This document shows positions 7,368-8,961 of a stretch of DNA of 8,961 nt, in pieces. Origin of the DNA: Fidelibacterota bacterium (GTDB taxonomy: Bacteria; Fidelibacterota; Marinisomatia; SCGC-AAA003-L08; GCA-002704045); contig PAFF01000041.1 of NCBI GenBank assembly GCA_002704045.1, positions 1 to 8,961 on the forward strand. The letters run 5' to 3'. Within the stretch, counting starts at the first letter, position 1; each line of letters begins with the position of its first letter. Both the position numbers and the translations under genes were made by a program. Below the pieces are notes generated by a model. It did not search any database, was not told the DNA's origin, and was given only the letters and a program-made list of their open reading frames with translations.

Positions 7368-8780
7368 ATGAATAACAATATAAAAACACAAGTAGTTGTT
7401 ATTGGTGCAGGTCCGGGAGGCTATGCCGCTGCATTCAGAGCTTCTGATCTTGGTTTCAAAACAACTTTGATTGAAAAAAACGATGAATTAGGAGGAGTAT
7501 GTTTAAATGTAGGCTGTATACCATCAAAAGCATTACTTCATATAAGCAAATCTATGGAAGAATCTCTACATTTAAAAAAAATGGGTATTACATTTCAAGA
7601 ACCTGAAATAGATATTTATAAAGTAAAAAAATGGAAAAATGAAGTTGTCAAAAAACTAAACAATGGTATCAGTAGTTTAGCAAAAGCTAGAAAAATTGAT
7701 GTCATTCATGGATATGCCACTTTTTTATCTAATAATAAATTAGAAATAAAATCCAAAAATAAATCTATAAATTTAGAATTTGAAAATTGTATCATTGCTA
7801 CTGGATCCTCTCCAAGGAAAATTAATACTTTTCCAAATGATAAGAGGATAATGGATTCCACATCAGCTCTTGAGCTTAATGATATTCCTAATAAAATTTC
7901 AATTATTGGTGGAGGTTATATTGGCTTAGAAATGGGCTCTATATACCATTCGTTAGGATCAGAAGTAACTATTATTGAATATTTGCCTAACCTTCTACCT
8001 GGGGCTGATCCTGACTTAGTTAGACCCCTTGAAAAAATACTAAGAAAGAAGTTTAAAAAAATTATTTTGTCAACCAAAGTTGATCAAATTAAAACAAATA
8101 AAAATGATTTGCAATTATTACTTAGTTCTAATGGAAACAATTATACTATCCAAGCTGATAAAGTCTTAGTTTCTATAGGAAGAACACCTAATACAAAAAA
8201 TTTAAACCTTGAAAATACTAATGTTAAATTGAATGATAAAGGATTTATTTTAACTGATAAAACTATGAAAACAAATGTACATAATATTTATGCTATTGGT
8301 GATATTGTTGGTGATCCAATGCTCGCACATAAAGCTACATTTGAAGGTAAAGTTGCAGCAGAAAGAATTGCTGGATTACCCGCAGAAAACTCCCCCAAAG
8401 CTATACCTGCAGTAATTTTTACTGATCCTGAGATTGCTTGGGCTGGTTTAACGGAAACTGAGGCAAATTCTAAAAATATACCTTATGAAAAGGGTGAATT
8501 TCCTTGGACTGCAAGTGGGAAAGCAATATCGAAAGACAGGACAGAAGGTAAAACTAAAACCTTATATGATCCTGTATCTAAACAAATTTTAGGAATTGGC
8601 ATTGTTGGTACTAATGCTGGCGACATGATAGCAGAGGGTGCGCTAGCAATCGAAATGTGCGCTGATGTTGAAGATATATCCTTAACTATCCATCCACATC
8701 CTACCCTATCTGAATCTATTGTAAATTCAGCTGAAATTTTTAATGGATCTATAACAGATCTTTATATACCAAAAAAATAA
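7368..8780 (+). CDS. lpdA: Dihydrolipoamide dehydrogenase (E3)
   Basis: FAD flavoprotein of 470 residues that reoxidises dihydrolipoyl groups of the E2 core and reduces NAD+. The FAD-binding motif VIGAGPGGYAA is at 11-21. The redox-active disulfide is Cys45/Cys50 in GGVCLNVGC, and the NAD-binding motif IGGGYIGLE is at 180-188. The second FAD motif, YAIGDIVGDPMLAHKA, is at 308-323. The C-terminal dimer interface HPHPTLSE supplies the catalytic His444 and Glu449. There is no N-terminal lipoyl extension, and the length fits E. coli Lpd (474). The ATG lies 2 bases after the aceF stop, with no Shine-Dalgarno, so translation is probably coupled. Only one E3 is seen here; in related bacteria the same protein often also serves 2-oxoglutarate dehydrogenase and the glycine cleavage system, which is an inference for this organism. 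Confidence 0.98.
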   Translation: MNNNIKTQVVVIGAGPGGYAAAFRASDLGFKTTLIEKNDELGGVCLNVGCIPSKALLHISKSMEESLHLKKMGITFQEPEIDIYKVKKWKNEVVKKLNNGISSLAKARKIDVIHGYATFLSNNKLEIKSKNKSINLEFENCIIATGSSPRKINTFPNDKRIMDSTSALELNDIPNKISIIGGGYIGLEMGSIYHSLGSEVTIIEYLPNLLPGADPDLVRPLEKILRKKFKKIILSTKVDQIKTNKNDLQLLLSSNGNNYTIQADKVLVSIGRTPNTKNLNLENTNVKLNDKGFILTDKTMKTNVHNIYAIGDIVGDPMLAHKATFEGKVAAERIAGLPAENSPKAIPAVIFTDPEIAWAGLTETEANSKNIPYEKGEFPWTASGKAISKDRTEGKTKTLYDPVSKQILGIGIVGTNAGDMIAEGALAIEMCADVEDISLTIHPHPTLSESIVNSAEIFNGSITDLYIPKK

Positions 8781-8786
8781 TATCTA

Positions 8787-8961
8787 TTGAATAAAAATAA
8801 ACACAACAACATAATTAAATTTGATGGCTTTTGTAATTTATGCTGTTATTGGACTAGGTACATTATTAAACATGATTCTAAAAAAATATTTATGTTTGAA
8901 AATAATGAAACAAATACAATCATATACTATAAGAATAACGTTAATTATTATAAATCAAAAG
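8787..8961 (+). CDS. DUF393 / DCC-family thiol-disulfide oxidoreductase-like protein (N-terminal 58 residues, cut by window edge)
   Basis: Partial gene read by direct translation. The N-terminus gives IIKFDGFCNLCCYWTRYIIKHD, the hallmark DxxCxxC start of the DUF393 (DCC, YuxK-like) family: a predicted thioredoxin-like small protein, usually about 110-140 residues, with a CxxC motif that is presumed redox-active. No precise biochemical role is established for the family. The start is TTG at 8787, since no ATG occurs in frame before the CxxC motif; it follows the lpdA stop after two codons and is in the same frame. No Shine-Dalgarno is visible. The spacing suggests co-transcription with the pyruvate dehydrogenase genes, but the residues after the motif are cut off, so fold and length cannot be checked. 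Confidence 0.85.
   Translation, partial: MNKNKHNNIIKFDGFCNLCCYWTRYIIKHDSKKIFMFENNETNTIIYYKNNVNYYKSK

Noticed and set aside
1..8961. Mobile, defence, CRISPR or otherwise undescribed system
   Set aside because: All but the 130-base gap and a few short spacers is occupied by recognisable core-metabolism genes. No repeat arrays, transposase, integrase, toxin or unknown gene was found on either strand.

Overview
This window is a strongly AT-rich piece of a bacterial chromosome (about 30% G+C by eye) with very tight gene packing. It looks like a small, streamlined proteobacterial genome. The gammaproteobacterial-style aceE-aceF-lpdA arrangement, with a homodimeric E1 and a two-lipoyl E2, and a pyrophosphate-type phosphofructokinase both fit that. 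I cannot place it to genus: AT-rich marine or symbiotic gamma-, beta- or alphaproteobacteria are all possible. There are no RNA genes, insertion sequences, CRISPR arrays, phage genes or pseudogenes. The longest gap between genes is the 130-base divergent promoter region at 3030-3159.

Minus-strand block (3029 down to 1): a pyrophosphate-dependent phosphofructokinase (pfp), then a class I fructose-bisphosphate aldolase, then the N-terminal 263 residues of a sodium:alanine/glycine symporter of the AGCS family, which runs off the left edge. Gaps are 19 and 3 bases, so this is almost certainly one transcript. The first two enzymes catalyse consecutive steps: fructose-6-phosphate to fructose-1,6-bisphosphate, then to triose phosphates. 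Both are reversible here, because the PFK carries the PPi signature residues.

Plus-strand block (3160 to 8961): a complete pyruvate dehydrogenase operon, aceE (E1), aceF (E2) and lpdA (E3), with gaps of 6 and 2 bases. It is followed by the start of a DUF393/DCC-family CxxC protein cut by the right edge. A very good sigma70-type promoter (TTTACA, 17-base spacer, perfect TATAAT) lies 28 bases upstream of the aceE start codon.

Together the two divergent operons bracket glycolysis: upper steps (PPi-PFK, aldolase) on one side, pyruvate to acetyl-CoA on the other, plus an amino-acid carrier that could supply alanine, a pyruvate precursor. This is core metabolism. I found no sign of an undescribed system. 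The points worth a second look are small: a perfect 20-bp palindrome just inside the symporter start, same-frame gene junctions with TTG starts, the near absence of Shine-Dalgarno sites, and the co-localisation of PPi-glycolysis with pyruvate dehydrogenase.
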